Assembly: GCA_025358395.1 (NCBI GenBank) | Contig: JANYJT010000036.1 | Span: 1-14,858 of the forward strand | From: Bacteroidia bacterium | Lineage (GTDB): Bacteria > Bacteroidota > Bacteroidia > Bacteroidales > Prolixibacteraceae | DNA: 14,858 nt | Reading direction: 5' to 3' | In this document: one piece after another, positions 5,232 to 12,878 of the stretch | Layout: every line of letters begins with the position of its first letter | Position numbering within the stretch: the stretch's first letter is position 1 | Notes under the pieces: generated by a model | Databases searched by the model: none | What the model saw: the letters and a program-made list of their open reading frames with translations, nothing else | Told to the model about the DNA's origin: nothing | Made by a program: the position numbers and the translations under genes

Positions 5232-5786
5232 ATGCGATTAACCAAAGAAGTCTATAAAAACGCCTTTATTCAGGCGTTAAAAGAGAAGGGACTAACAATC
5301 TACTCCAGTCGAAGTAATTACTTCATTCTTATCAAGGGATATGATAGCAGCAGGATTGTTTGTGCCGAATTTATTGCTTCAACAAGGGTAAAGTCAGAAA
5401 TTCATCGTAGTCCGAATGGAAATATTTTAAATGGAATTGGTCGTTTCAAATTCACCATTCCAAAATGGGAAGAAAAAGTAAACTACTACATCTTTGCATT
5501 TTTAAACACTCCTGACCGAAAAATTGAATACATTATTGTACCCAATGCTGTTTTGCGCAATAGATTTCAGAACCAGAATCGCATTCCAACTGGCTCACAG
5601 AAAGCTGAATTAACGCTTTGGATGATGCCAGACCGAAAAGTTTATGATACAACTGGTCTGTCAATGGAGGGCGAATTTTACTACTTCAGTTCTGGGACAA
5701 ATGGCAGATTGGCTGATGGTGGAGAGATGGACTATACAGAGTATTTGAATTATTGGAATCATATGATTTCCTTGTTACGTCACTAA
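5232..5786 (+). CDS. Hypothetical protein, 184 aa, paralogue of the 4582-5115 product
   Basis: This has the same overall layout as the 177-aa protein: an N-terminal helix (LTKEVYKNAFIQALKEKG), strands around YFILIKG and IVCAEFIAST, FKFTIPKWEEKVNYYIFAFLN, EYIIVPNAVL, then PDRKVYDTT-LSMEG, GRLADG and NYWNHM near the end. Identity to its neighbour is strongest in the last third, so the conserved C-terminus is likely the functional or folding core. The two genes are 116 nt apart on the same strand. A 5-bp inverted repeat (CACTC 5206-5210, GAGTG 5222-5226) sits just before the ATG at 5232. It ends 45 nt before the stop of the convergent recombinase gene. I do not recognise the family. Confidence 0.65.
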   Translation: MRLTKEVYKNAFIQALKEKGLTIYSSRSNYFILIKGYDSSRIVCAEFIASTRVKSEIHRSPNGNILNGIGRFKFTIPKWEEKVNYYIFAFLNTPDRKIEYIIVPNAVLRNRFQNQNRIPTGSQKAELTLWMMPDRKVYDTTGLSMEGEFYYFSSGTNGRLADGGEMDYTEYLNYWNHMISLLRH

Positions 5787-5831
5787 TCATCGTTGCAATC
5801 CTTCGCCAAAATACAGCAATGTATGGAGAAT

Positions 5832-7286
5832 CTATAAACTTCCCATCATTTTTGCTTTATCATCGTGCAAAATTGCCACATAATATTGGATTGCATCTAG
5901 GCTATGCTCAGTCATCATAGCAATTTGTTCAAGAGAATATTTTCCAGTATTAAATAATAAAGTTATAGCAGCTTTTCGTGCTAACCTATTCGTAAATAGA
6001 TTAAATAGCTTGAAAATTTTAACTTCCTGCGTATCTGCATTTGCATTACTGACATACTGAACAATATCACGATTAAAATCGAGTTTTATGGCAAGCTTCT
6101 TGAGTTCAGAATTGTACTCATTGTTGTCTCGAAATTTTAATTTATCAATGTTGAAATCAATCTTTTGAAGAATGGGTAGAAGTTCTGAATGGAGTGGAGA
6201 ATCGATCATTTTTCCAGTTTTTTTTGTGGTAAAATAGCAATTATACCTACCATTTACTTCAATAAAAGATTCCTTTGTAATCAGATTTAGTTCAGATATT
6301 CGTAATCCACCAAGAAGTGTTTGTATAACGAACAGCGTTGCTGCATTTCTTAAATTATCAGGTAAACTATCATCGTAAACTGCAAATCGTATTTTCTCTA
6401 ATTCGACATAATTTATACTGAAAACATTAGCTTTCTCATTATCTACAAAGCTTATATGAGAGTCTCTTCTATTGCCTTTCTTCAATTTGAATTTCAAAGC
6501 CTCATCATCTATTTGATATTTAAGTTCTTTTAATGCTTTAAGATATATTTTTACCTCTTTTGTCATATTATCAATGGTTTTCACTGCATAATATTCTGCC
6601 ACATTATCTTTTGTGATTCTCTTTGGTTGCTGAATCATGAAACGTGTGAAGCCATCAAATGCTTTTTTGTCAAATTTTTCTATGGGATAATCTTCTCGAT
6701 TAAGTGATTTACACCACTTCTCAAAATTTGGCAAAATAGTTTCTTTTCGACAATGCTCAATATTAAGCGTTTTTAACCCATCCATAAAACCAGTTGGCTG
6801 ATAATCACCAATAGATACCAAGAATTTCTTTTTATATTCTATTTCACGTTGTGTTTCTTCTTTTGTTCGAAACAAATTATTGAAGAAGTTATCTATATCT
6901 TCAACATCAGTCATTTCTGTGAAATAGTATTCTACTTCTGAATATTTACGAAATAAAAAATCTTCAACTAGTGGTTTATTGATTGGTTGTTTGAACCTTG
7001 ATTTATTGTAAACCAGAAATTCCATCACGAATTTTAAACGCTCTTTAAGTTTATTTAGCCTGGCATTTATGATGTTTGCATCACTTCTGCTGATACATAC
7101 ACCTTTCTTCATTTGATGCGGTTTTAATTGCATCAGGCTATTATCTTTATTTTTTGCGTTGATTCTTAATGGTTTATCAGTAAAATTGCGAATTTCCAAC
7201 TCAACTTGACAATCGTTCGACTTTTTTGTACTATTTTTGCCATAGTTTCTTAATCGAGCACTTATTTTTTCAGTTCTTTGTTTCAT
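5832..7286 (-). CDS. Tyrosine recombinase / phage-type integrase, 484 aa
   Basis: This is a site-specific recombinase of the Bacteroidota integrase type. The N-terminal region (to about residue 90) fits an arm-binding domain ending in the helix INARLNKLKERLKF. A SAM-like core-binding domain follows (about 140-255). The catalytic domain has the first arginine in GGLRISEL (R329), a beta-hairpin lysine in TTKKTGK (about K355-359), a second arginine in RLARKAAIT (R437), histidine H461 in TEHSLDAIQYY, and tyrosine candidates Y468/Y469. The first histidine of the usual HxxR box is replaced by arginine (R434). I chose the ATG at 7286; the longer reading from a TTG at 7319 would run through a repeat and the probable promoter. 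A -7 box TAATTTTG (minus strand, 7324-7317) precedes it. Its position beside tRNA-Val marks an element end. Confidence 0.88.
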   Translation of the reverse strand: MKQRTEKISARLRNYGKNSTKKSNDCQVELEIRNFTDKPLRINAKNKDNSLMQLKPHQMKKGVCISRSDANIINARLNKLKERLKFVMEFLVYNKSRFKQPINKPLVEDFLFRKYSEVEYYFTEMTDVEDIDNFFNNLFRTKEETQREIEYKKKFLVSIGDYQPTGFMDGLKTLNIEHCRKETILPNFEKWCKSLNREDYPIEKFDKKAFDGFTRFMIQQPKRITKDNVAEYYAVKTIDNMTKEVKIYLKALKELKYQIDDEALKFKLKKGNRRDSHISFVDNEKANVFSINYVELEKIRFAVYDDSLPDNLRNAATLFVIQTLLGGLRISELNLITKESFIEVNGRYNCYFTTKKTGKMIDSPLHSELLPILQKIDFNIDKLKFRDNNEYNSELKKLAIKLDFNRDIVQYVSNANADTQEVKIFKLFNLFTNRLARKAAITLLFNTGKYSLEQIAMMTEHSLDAIQYYVAILHDDKAKMMGSL

Positions 7287-7299
7287 GTAATTCAACAGT

Positions 7300-7396
7300 T
7301 TTAAAAAGGTACATTTCAAAATTACACCTTGGAATCGCAGTAAAAGTAGTACATTTTTCGTTTCATATGTACCTTTTAAAAAAATATGTACCTTTT
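7300..7396. repeat. Three copies of ATGTACCTTTT around the integrase promoter
   Basis: ATGTACCTTTT occurs on the plus strand at 7367-7377 and 7386-7396 (start to start 19 bp) and inverted as AAAAGGTACAT at 7304-7314. The inverted pair extends to about 15 bp (TTTTAAAAAGGTACAT against ATGTACCTTTTAAAA, with one extra A). The spacing and position between integrase and tRNA fit recombinase arm sites, an excisionase or repressor operator, or part of an att site. Confidence 0.6.
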
Positions 7397-7478
7397 TATA
7401 AGATATGCGTAAAAGCCTATATATGTTGATTTATAGTGATATAAAGATAAGTAAAATTCGATTTTTAGACGATTTGAA

Positions 7479-7553
7479 GGGTTGTTAGCTCAGTTGGTTT
7501 AGAGCATTACCTTGACAGGGTAGGGGTCACTGGTTCGATTCCAGTACAACCCA
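7479..7553 (+). tRNA. tRNA-Val (anticodon GAC)
   Basis: A complete cloverleaf is visible. The acceptor stem GGGTTGT (7479-7485) pairs with ACAACCC (7546-7552), with discriminator A at 7553. The D arm is GCTC..GAGC. The anticodon stem TTACC/GGTAG surrounds the loop TTGACAG with anticodon GAC at 7514-7516. The T arm is ACTGG-TTCGATT-CCAGT. The terminal CCA is not encoded (A is followed by CAT). The gene separates the AT-rich block on its left from the more GC-rich chromosome on its right. Confidence 0.95.
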
Positions 7554-7559
7554 CATAAA

Positions 7560-7598
7560 AAAGGGATCTGAGCAAGATCCCTTTCTTATCTCTTTTTT
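7560..7598. terminator. Bidirectional intrinsic terminator between tRNA-Val and the dehydrogenase
   Basis: AAAGGGATC (7560-7568) pairs with GATCCCTTT (7576-7584), a perfect 9-bp stem with a 7-nt loop. On the minus strand it is followed by a T-run, so it can end the dehydrogenase transcript. On the plus strand a looser T-rich tail (to 7598) follows, serving the tRNA. Confidence 0.8.
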
Positions 7599-8646
7599 AT
7601 GATCTGAAATCCAACAAGATTTTGATATTATCTGCCGGATTTTCCTCAAGGATTTCAAATCCCCGCTGGGTTTGAGACCCATGAAGTGTTTGTGAGATCA
7701 ATGCCTCCGGTTTGAGCAGACCTTTGGAAAGGAGTTCTATGGCTTCAGCAAATTCGCCGTGACTAACCCGTGAAGAGACAATTTTAGCCTCCTTCCATAT
7801 CAGTTCCTTAAACAGAACAGGCACCGGTTCGTTGCCCAACCCCAGAACGCAAATGGTTCCGCCACCCACTACGCTTTGGATACATCCACGGACGGGCGTT
7901 ACCAGGCCTTCAATATTGTGTGCGTGACCCACTGCTTCAAAAGCAATGTCCACTCCTCTTCCATCCGTCTCTTTTTTGATTCGGTCAACCGGATTTTCTT
8001 TGGAAGCATCAATGGCGATGACATTGTTATAGTATTTAGGACCAACGGATAATCGGGGTTCAAGGATATCAACCATAAATATAGTATTGTCCGTTACCGT
8101 GCGAACGGCTTCCAATATGCAAAGTCCAACTTTTCCGGATCCCCATATGACTACCGTATCATTTTTTTTGACACCAGCCCTGTTTTTCGCGTGACATCCG
8201 ATGCTAAGAACTTCGACCAGAGCTACATGTTCATCCGGAATCTGGGAAGGCACTTTGTACAACATGGAAGGAGGCAGCGAAATAAACTGTGTAAATCCGC
8301 CATCCAGATCAACTCCGATAAGTTTCAAACTTGTACAAGCCGGATAATGATTCTTTAAGCAGGCAGGACATTTGCCACACCAGATGATCGGATCAGGCGC
8401 CACTTTATCCCCAACAACCCAACCCTCAACTCCTGCGCCAACTTCAACAATTATCCCGGCAAATTCATGTCCCATGATCATGGGCGTTTTTGTACGCGGG
8501 TGGAATTCACCTTTATGAATGTGCTGATCACTGCCACAAATGCAGCCGAAAGTTATTTGAATCAGGACTTCTCCCGCTTTGCATGAAGGTTTCTCAACTT
8601 CAAGCCACTCGATTTTGTTGTAGGAGGTAAGTACTGCTGCTTTCAT
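7597..8646 (-). CDS. Zinc-dependent medium-chain alcohol/polyol dehydrogenase, 349 aa
   Basis: This is a cytoplasmic NAD(P)-dependent oxidoreductase of the medium-chain dehydrogenase superfamily, close in layout to sorbitol and threonine dehydrogenases. Catalytic zinc ligands are C37 (CGSDQH) and H60-E61 (GHEFAG). The structural zinc lobe is C90, C93, C96 and C104 (WCGKCPACLKNHYPAC). The nucleotide-binding Rossmann motif GSGKVG lies near residue 170, with a following acidic residue in MVDILE that favours NAD. Length is normal for the family and no residue is missing. The substrate cannot be read from sequence; an alcohol or polyol is likely. It is transcribed singly towards the tRNA and ends at the terminator at 7560-7598. 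A -7 box match, TACATTTG on the minus strand (8809-8802), lies upstream. Confidence 0.88.
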   Translation of the reverse strand: MKAAVLTSYNKIEWLEVEKPSCKAGEVLIQITFGCICGSDQHIHKGEFHPRTKTPMIMGHEFAGIIVEVGAGVEGWVVGDKVAPDPIIWCGKCPACLKNHYPACTSLKLIGVDLDGGFTQFISLPPSMLYKVPSQIPDEHVALVEVLSIGCHAKNRAGVKKNDTVVIWGSGKVGLCILEAVRTVTDNTIFMVDILEPRLSVGPKYYNNVIAIDASKENPVDRIKKETDGRGVDIAFEAVGHAHNIEGLVTPVRGCIQSVVGGGTICVLGLGNEPVPVLFKELIWKEAKIVSSRVSHGEFAEAIELLSKGLLKPEALISQTLHGSQTQRGFEILEENPADNIKILLDFRS

Positions 8647-8958
8647 GGAGTCTTTTTTTTAAAAATTCAAGGCCGGCAGCTCGAATCATCTCGAAAGATA
8701 TCTTCCCTCCCTTACTGAAAAGATACACATCCGATCATCTCACTACCAGCCTCAACACAAAACCCACGAAGGGTTTTAAAATTACTGCTTGATACCTGTA
8801 ACAAATGTAACCCACCTGTCTGATTTTGAGCAATTCGGTTTTTTAACGTAGCTAATTCAGGATTAATCGTTGTGTTATATATTTTTAACAGACAGAATTT
8901 TATAACATCTTTTATTTATTCTTTATTTACGTTTTTAAAATGAATACAAAATATTCGC
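8647..8958. other. 312-bp divergent intergenic region
   Basis: The region separates the dehydrogenase from the haem c lipoprotein. It contains the palindrome AAGATATCTT (8695-8704), a 7-bp hairpin (AAAACCC 8759-8765 with GGGTTTT 8771-8777) and a minus-strand promoter candidate: -7 TACATTTG at 8809-8802 and TTG at 8833-8831, spacer 21. For the plus direction only a weak -7 (TATATTTT, 8878-8885) was seen. No gene was recognised. Confidence 0.45.
8802..8833 (-). promoter_or_regulatory. Promoter candidate for the dehydrogenase
   Basis: On the minus strand TACATTTG (8809-8802) matches TAnnTTTG exactly, with TTG (8833-8831) 21 bases upstream, slightly longer than ideal. The resulting leader would be about 150 nt and include the hairpin at 8759-8777. 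Confidence 0.35.
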
Positions 8959-9303
8959 ATGATTCCGAAAATGAATAAACAAATTAAGCTTACTTTACTT
9001 GGTTTCGCATTGATTCTCCTGCTTGTAATTGAGATGTCCGGTTGTACCAAGAGTTTAACAAACAACACAGATGCGTTGTATGTACCAATTGCCACGGATG
9101 TTACATCTACTGCTACACTTGCAGATTTACAATCGGGGCGTACAATCTTCATCAATAGTTGTGGTCGCTGCCATACCCCTTATTCACCCGATAACTATTC
9201 TGTGGCCAGTTGGAAAACCATAGTACCAAATATGGCGTCCAGGGCTGGTCTTTCAGCTGCTGAAACATTGCAAGTTTTGAAGTATGTGACAAGAGGGAAA
9301 TAG
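8959..9303 (+). CDS. Small monohaem cytochrome c lipoprotein, 114 aa
   Basis: This is an envelope protein that should carry one covalently bound haem c. The N-terminus is a lipoprotein signal: a basic start (MNKQIK), a hydrophobic core (LTLLGFALILLLVIE) and the lipobox MSGC with the lipidated Cys at residue 29. The haem motif is CGRCH (residues 68-72), and a methionine in VPNMASRAGLS (M92) is the likely sixth ligand. The mature part is only about 85 residues, one small cytochrome domain. The start may instead be the ATG at 8971 (MNKQIK), 12 nt downstream, which gives a more typical signal peptide. It is a single gene closed by the strong terminator at 9332-9375. The electron-transfer partner is unknown. 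Confidence 0.82.
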   Translation: MIPKMNKQIKLTLLGFALILLLVIEMSGCTKSLTNNTDALYVPIATDVTSTATLADLQSGRTIFINSCGRCHTPYSPDNYSVASWKTIVPNMASRAGLSAAETLQVLKYVTRGK

Positions 9304-9331
9304 ATGAGGTGAATAATCGATTCCTTATCCT

Positions 9332-9375
9332 AAAACAATGACTATTTTAGCAATTAAAATAGTCATTGTTTTTTT
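9332..9375 (+). terminator. Intrinsic terminator of the cytochrome gene (17-bp stem)
   Basis: AAAACAATGACTATTTT (9332-9348) is perfectly complementary to AAAATAGTCATTGTTTT (9356-9372), with a 7-nt loop (AGCAATT) and a T-tract running to 9375. It lies 29 nt after the cytochrome stop codon. An ATG inside the left arm (9338) opens a frame into the next gene but is not a plausible start. Confidence 0.9.
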
Positions 9376-9394
9376 ATCATTCAGATTCAAAATT

Positions 9395-10459
9395 ATGTCA
9401 AAATTATTTTCACCTATTGCTATAAAAGATGTGGTTTTCAAAAATAGGATTGCCATTTCACCCATGTGCCAGTACAGTGCTGTGGACGGATTTGCCACCG
9501 ACTGGCATTTGGTTCATTTGGGAAGCCGAGCAGTTGGAGGAGCAGCGCTGATCATTCAGGAGGCTACGGCAGTATCCCCGGAAGGAAGGATTTCTCCTGC
9601 TGATCTGGGTTTGTACCATGCGGATCACCTTGAAAAATTGCGGCAGATCACTGATTTTATTCTTAGCCAGGGGGCTATTCCCGGTATTCAATTGGCGCAC
9701 GCAGGCCGAAAAGCGGCTTGTGCTGTGCCATGGAAAGGTGGACGACAATTGAAAGAAGCGGAGGGAGGCTGGAAAACAGTAGCGCCGTCAAAAATTGCCT
9801 TTTACCCTGATGACCCGGTTCCAATGGAATTGGATTCGGGAGGAATTGAAAAAGTGATCGCTGATTTCACCATTGCAGCTGAGCGGGCACTTCAAGCTGG
9901 TTATAAAGTTGTTGAAATTCATGCTGCCCATGGTTACTTACTACATCAGTTTCTTTCTCCGCTATCCAACAAACGCGTTGATAGGTACGGAGGTTCATTT
10001 GAAAACAGGACTCGTCTTTTGCTTGAGGTGGTGACGGAAGTCCGGAAAGTCTGGCCGAACAACCTTCCACTATTCGTCAGAATATCGGCAACCGATTGGG
10101 TCGATGGCGGATGGAATCAGGATGAGGCGGTTCAGCTTGCCAATCTGCTTCATGAGCATGGTGTTGACCTGATCGATTGCTCATCCGGCGGCATGGTTCC
10201 TGATGCGAAAATCCCGGTAGGCCCTGGATTTCAAGTGGCATTTGCTGAGAAAATCAAGAAGGAGGCCGGTATCCTGACCAGTGCTGTCGGTTTCATCACA
10301 GAAGCAAAACAGGCGGAAGAAATTTTAAATTCGGGATCTGCCGATCTGATCCTATTTGGACGGGAATCGCTGAGAGAGCCTTATTTCCCGCTCAAAGCTG
10401 CTCCTGAGGTAGGCGATGATATTGTTTGGCCACTTCAATATGCGAGAGCGAAACCGTAA
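9395..10459 (+). CDS. Old yellow enzyme family NADH:flavin oxidoreductase (YqjM-like), 354 aa
   Basis: This is a cytoplasmic FMN-dependent ene-reductase that would reduce activated C=C bonds with NAD(P)H. The start at 9395 (MSKLFSPIAIKDVVFKNRI) begins the TIM barrel at the usual place; the in-frame ATG at 9338 lies inside a terminator stem. Family landmarks are SPMCQYS with C25 and Y27 (flavin-tuning pair of the YqjM class), QLAHAGRK (99-106), the substrate-binding histidine pair H176-AA-H179 followed by GYLLHQFLSPLSNKRVDRYGGSFENR, and the C-terminal FMN phosphate site around GFITEAKQAEEIL and ADLILFGRESLREPYFP. Length is normal for the class. The physiological substrate cannot be told. The peptidase gene follows after 51 nt with a possible promoter between. 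Confidence 0.92.
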   Translation: MSKLFSPIAIKDVVFKNRIAISPMCQYSAVDGFATDWHLVHLGSRAVGGAALIIQEATAVSPEGRISPADLGLYHADHLEKLRQITDFILSQGAIPGIQLAHAGRKAACAVPWKGGRQLKEAEGGWKTVAPSKIAFYPDDPVPMELDSGGIEKVIADFTIAAERALQAGYKVVEIHAAHGYLLHQFLSPLSNKRVDRYGGSFENRTRLLLEVVTEVRKVWPNNLPLFVRISATDWVDGGWNQDEAVQLANLLHEHGVDLIDCSSGGMVPDAKIPVGPGFQVAFAEKIKKEAGILTSAVGFITEAKQAEEILNSGSADLILFGRESLREPYFPLKAAPEVGDDIVWPLQYARAKP

Positions 10460-10465
10460 AAAAGA

Positions 10466-10496
10466 CTTGCTATATATCAAGAGATATCTACAGATT
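10466..10496 (+). promoter_or_regulatory. Weak promoter candidate for the peptidase
   Basis: CTTG (10466-10469) is followed after 19 bases by TACAGATT (10489-10496). The spacing is ideal but the -7 box matches only at TA and one T, so co-transcription with the oxidoreductase is equally possible. Confidence 0.2.
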
Positions 10497-10519
10497 GTTA
10501 CCTAAAATTAATGCATCAT

Positions 10520-12721
10520 ATGAAAAAAATTGTATTGCTTTTCGTCTTGCTTTTCGTAATTAAATTTTCAAATTCCCAACCGTTTGGCATGGGTGGCGTA
10601 ACCTGGATGCCGGACGGAAACAGTTATACCTCGGCGGAAAAATTCCTGATAGTAAAAACGGACTTACCTTCTATGTCCAAATCCACGTTGTTCGACCTGG
10701 ATAAACTTATTCCAAGAGACGAGACTCATCAGCGTTCAATATCCGCTTTTGCGATGTCGAAAGATGGCAAACAAGTCTTGCTAAAAATCAATACAAAGAC
10801 TCAATACCATAAGACTACAGGTGAGGTATGGGTTTACAATTCGGAGAAGGGTAATATCGTGCAATTGGGAAAAAGCTTAAAACCTGATGCATTAATGTAT
10901 CCGAAATTTTCGTCTGATGGATTAAAAGTGGCTTATGCTTATCAGGATAAATCCAATTTTAGGGTCGTTTATAATCTTTATGTGGAAGATGTAAAGAGCG
11001 GAAAAATCAAGCAGCTTACCTTCGACACAAAGGATCGCAGCATCAATGGGACTTTCGATTGGGTCTATGCTGAAGAGCTGTTTTGCACGGATGGGTTCAG
11101 ATGGAGTGAGGATGGAACCCGGATTGCTTTCTGGAATATTGATGCATCCAAAGTGCGTAATTACCTGATGCTTAATACCACAGATTCTATCTATCCTTAT
11201 ACCGTCCCGGTTGAATATCCCAAGGCGGGAGAGGATCCTTCTCCTGCAAAAATAGGCGTTGTTAACATTGCTACAGCCAAAACGAAATGGATGAATATTG
11301 AGGGAGATCCGCGCCAGAATTACCTGGTTAAGATGGAATGGTCCTCAAAAAATGAGCTGGTTATCCAGCAGCTCAGCCGTAAACAGAATGTTTCGAAGAT
11401 TTGGCTCACCAATACTGATACCGGAAACGGCAAAGTCTTATGGAGCGATTCGGATCAGGCATGGGTTGACCTTGAAGCAACCTGGAATTCAAATAACAGT
11501 GCCGGCTGGAACTGGATCGAAAGTGGAAAGGCCTTTGTCTGGGCCAGCGAAAAAGATGGATGGAGACATCTTTACCGCATTGGCATGGACGGGAAGGAAT
11601 CGCTGATTACCAAGGGTGATTTTGATGTGATAAAGGTCTATCTGATTGATGAACCAAACAATACCCTCTATTTCGCTGCAACTCCTGAAAATGCCACCCA
11701 AAGATATCTGTATGCCACGAAGTTGGATGGTTCAGAGACGCCTCGACGTATTACTCCGGCCAATTTTACCGGTTCCAATGATTACCTGATATCACCAAAT
11801 GGAAAATGGAGCCGGCACAGTTTTTCCGGCCATTTGTATTCTCCTGCTTCAGAATGGGTCACTCTTCCGACACATACGCCTGTTGATGATGCCAGGAGCA
11901 TCGTCAAAAATCTCAAGGAAGACCCTATGGGCAAGCAGATTACCTTTTTTAAAGTCACTACCGAGGATGGCATTACCCTTGACGGGTGGATAGCCAAGCC
12001 CAAAGATTTTGATCCTTCCAAAAAATATCCTGTATTCTTCTACGTTTATGGAGAGCCTTGGGGATGCACGGTATTTGACAATTCACGACTAGGTCGTTCG
12101 GGTCAGTTTGGCGGTAATATTGCGGATATGGGATATCTGTATGTGGCGGTCGACTGCAGGGGCAGTATGGCTCCCCGCGGACGTGAATGGCGGAAATCGA
12201 TCTATCGCAAAATTGGTCGGTTGAATATCCGCGACATGGCGATGGGTGCCAAGGAGGTACTTAAATGGAGCTTCTGCGACACCAGCAGGGTGGCGGTGCA
12301 TGGTTGGAGTGGTGGTGGATCTTCTACCCTCAATCTGATGTTCCAGTACCCTGAAATCTTTAAAACTGGAATATCTGTTGCGGCAGTGGCCAATCAGTTG
12401 GCTTACGACAATGCTTACCAGGAGCGGTACATGGGCATTCCGGCCGAATCAAGGGAGGATTTTATAGCAGGTTCACCCTATACATATGCCAAGAATCTGA
12501 AGGGGAATTTGCTTTATATTCATGGAACAGGTGATGACAATGTACATTATGCCAATGCAGAGAAACTATTTAATGAGCTGATCAGGTACAACAAACCCTT
12601 CCAGATGATGGCTTATCCGATGCGTTCGCATGGCATCTTTGAAGGGGAGGGCACCTCGCAACATTTAACCACCATCTGTAAGAAATTTTTGCTGGAGAAC
12701 TGTCCTCCGGGAGGGAGGTAA
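10520..12721 (+). CDS. S9 family peptidase, dipeptidyl peptidase IV type, 733 aa
   Basis: This is a secreted or periplasmic serine exopeptidase that should release X-Pro or X-Ala dipeptides. MKKIVLLFVLLFVIKFSNS is a signal peptide; an ATG at 10511 would add only three residues. The N-terminal DPP-IV beta-propeller (to about residue 470) contains the WVYAEELF segment, whose paired glutamates correspond to the amino-terminus-binding Glu motif of DPP-IV. The C-terminal alpha/beta hydrolase domain has nucleophile S597 in HGWSGGGSS, aspartate D672 in HGTGDDNVHY, and histidine H704 in RSHGIFEGEG. The GWSGGG form replaces the GWSYGG of mammalian DPP-IV and is, as I recall, common in Bacteroidota members. 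Length is standard and all catalytic residues are present. It ends near the hairpin at 12833-12865. Confidence 0.93.
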   Translation: MKKIVLLFVLLFVIKFSNSQPFGMGGVTWMPDGNSYTSAEKFLIVKTDLPSMSKSTLFDLDKLIPRDETHQRSISAFAMSKDGKQVLLKINTKTQYHKTTGEVWVYNSEKGNIVQLGKSLKPDALMYPKFSSDGLKVAYAYQDKSNFRVVYNLYVEDVKSGKIKQLTFDTKDRSINGTFDWVYAEELFCTDGFRWSEDGTRIAFWNIDASKVRNYLMLNTTDSIYPYTVPVEYPKAGEDPSPAKIGVVNIATAKTKWMNIEGDPRQNYLVKMEWSSKNELVIQQLSRKQNVSKIWLTNTDTGNGKVLWSDSDQAWVDLEATWNSNNSAGWNWIESGKAFVWASEKDGWRHLYRIGMDGKESLITKGDFDVIKVYLIDEPNNTLYFAATPENATQRYLYATKLDGSETPRRITPANFTGSNDYLISPNGKWSRHSFSGHLYSPASEWVTLPTHTPVDDARSIVKNLKEDPMGKQITFFKVTTEDGITLDGWIAKPKDFDPSKKYPVFFYVYGEPWGCTVFDNSRLGRSGQFGGNIADMGYLYVAVDCRGSMAPRGREWRKSIYRKIGRLNIRDMAMGAKEVLKWSFCDTSRVAVHGWSGGGSSTLNLMFQYPEIFKTGISVAAVANQLAYDNAYQERYMGIPAESREDFIAGSPYTYAKNLKGNLLYIHGTGDDNVHYANAEKLFNELIRYNKPFQMMAYPMRSHGIFEGEGTSQHLTTICKKFLLENCPPGGR

Positions 12722-12832
12722 GATTTTGATTTTTTCCGATGTTGGAATATCAAATATTTAGTTCAGGATTTTATTGTTCATCTATTTCTGAAAATGCCTG
12801 TATTGGTTTTATTACCAGGCACTGTTAAAATA

Positions 12833-12865
12833 TGACAGGTGCAGATAAGCTGTCTGCACCTGTCA
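12833..12865. terminator. Strong hairpin between convergent genes (13-bp stem)
   Basis: TGACAGGTGCAGA (12833-12845) and TCTGCACCTGTCA (12853-12865) form a perfect 13-bp GC-rich stem with a 7-nt loop, between the peptidase and the minus-strand propeller gene. On the minus strand it is followed by ATATTTTAA, a modest T-tract. It probably ends transcripts from both sides. A weaker 5-bp GCCTG/CAGGC hairpin lies just before it. Confidence 0.75.
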
Positions 12866-12878
12866 ATATCAAAGCATA

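Noticed and set aside
4582..5786. Calling the paralogous pair nucleases
   Set aside because: The strand arrangement only vaguely recalls PD-(D/E)xK folds, and no conserved acidic/lysine active site could be placed in both proteins.
7287..7319. TTG-initiated extension of the recombinase
   Set aside because: It runs through the inverted ATGTACCTTTT copy and would overlap the exact -7 box; the ATG at 7286 is preferable.
7479..7553. Direct repeat of the tRNA-Val end within the left block as an att site
   Set aside because: I scanned for the T-arm and acceptor sequence and the 5' half in 1-7400 and saw no copy; the other end may be outside the window.
8916..9155. 79-aa minus-strand ORF over the cytochrome gene
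   Set aside because: The opposite strand carries a lipobox and a CxxCH motif at the expected distance, which is decisive for the plus-strand gene.
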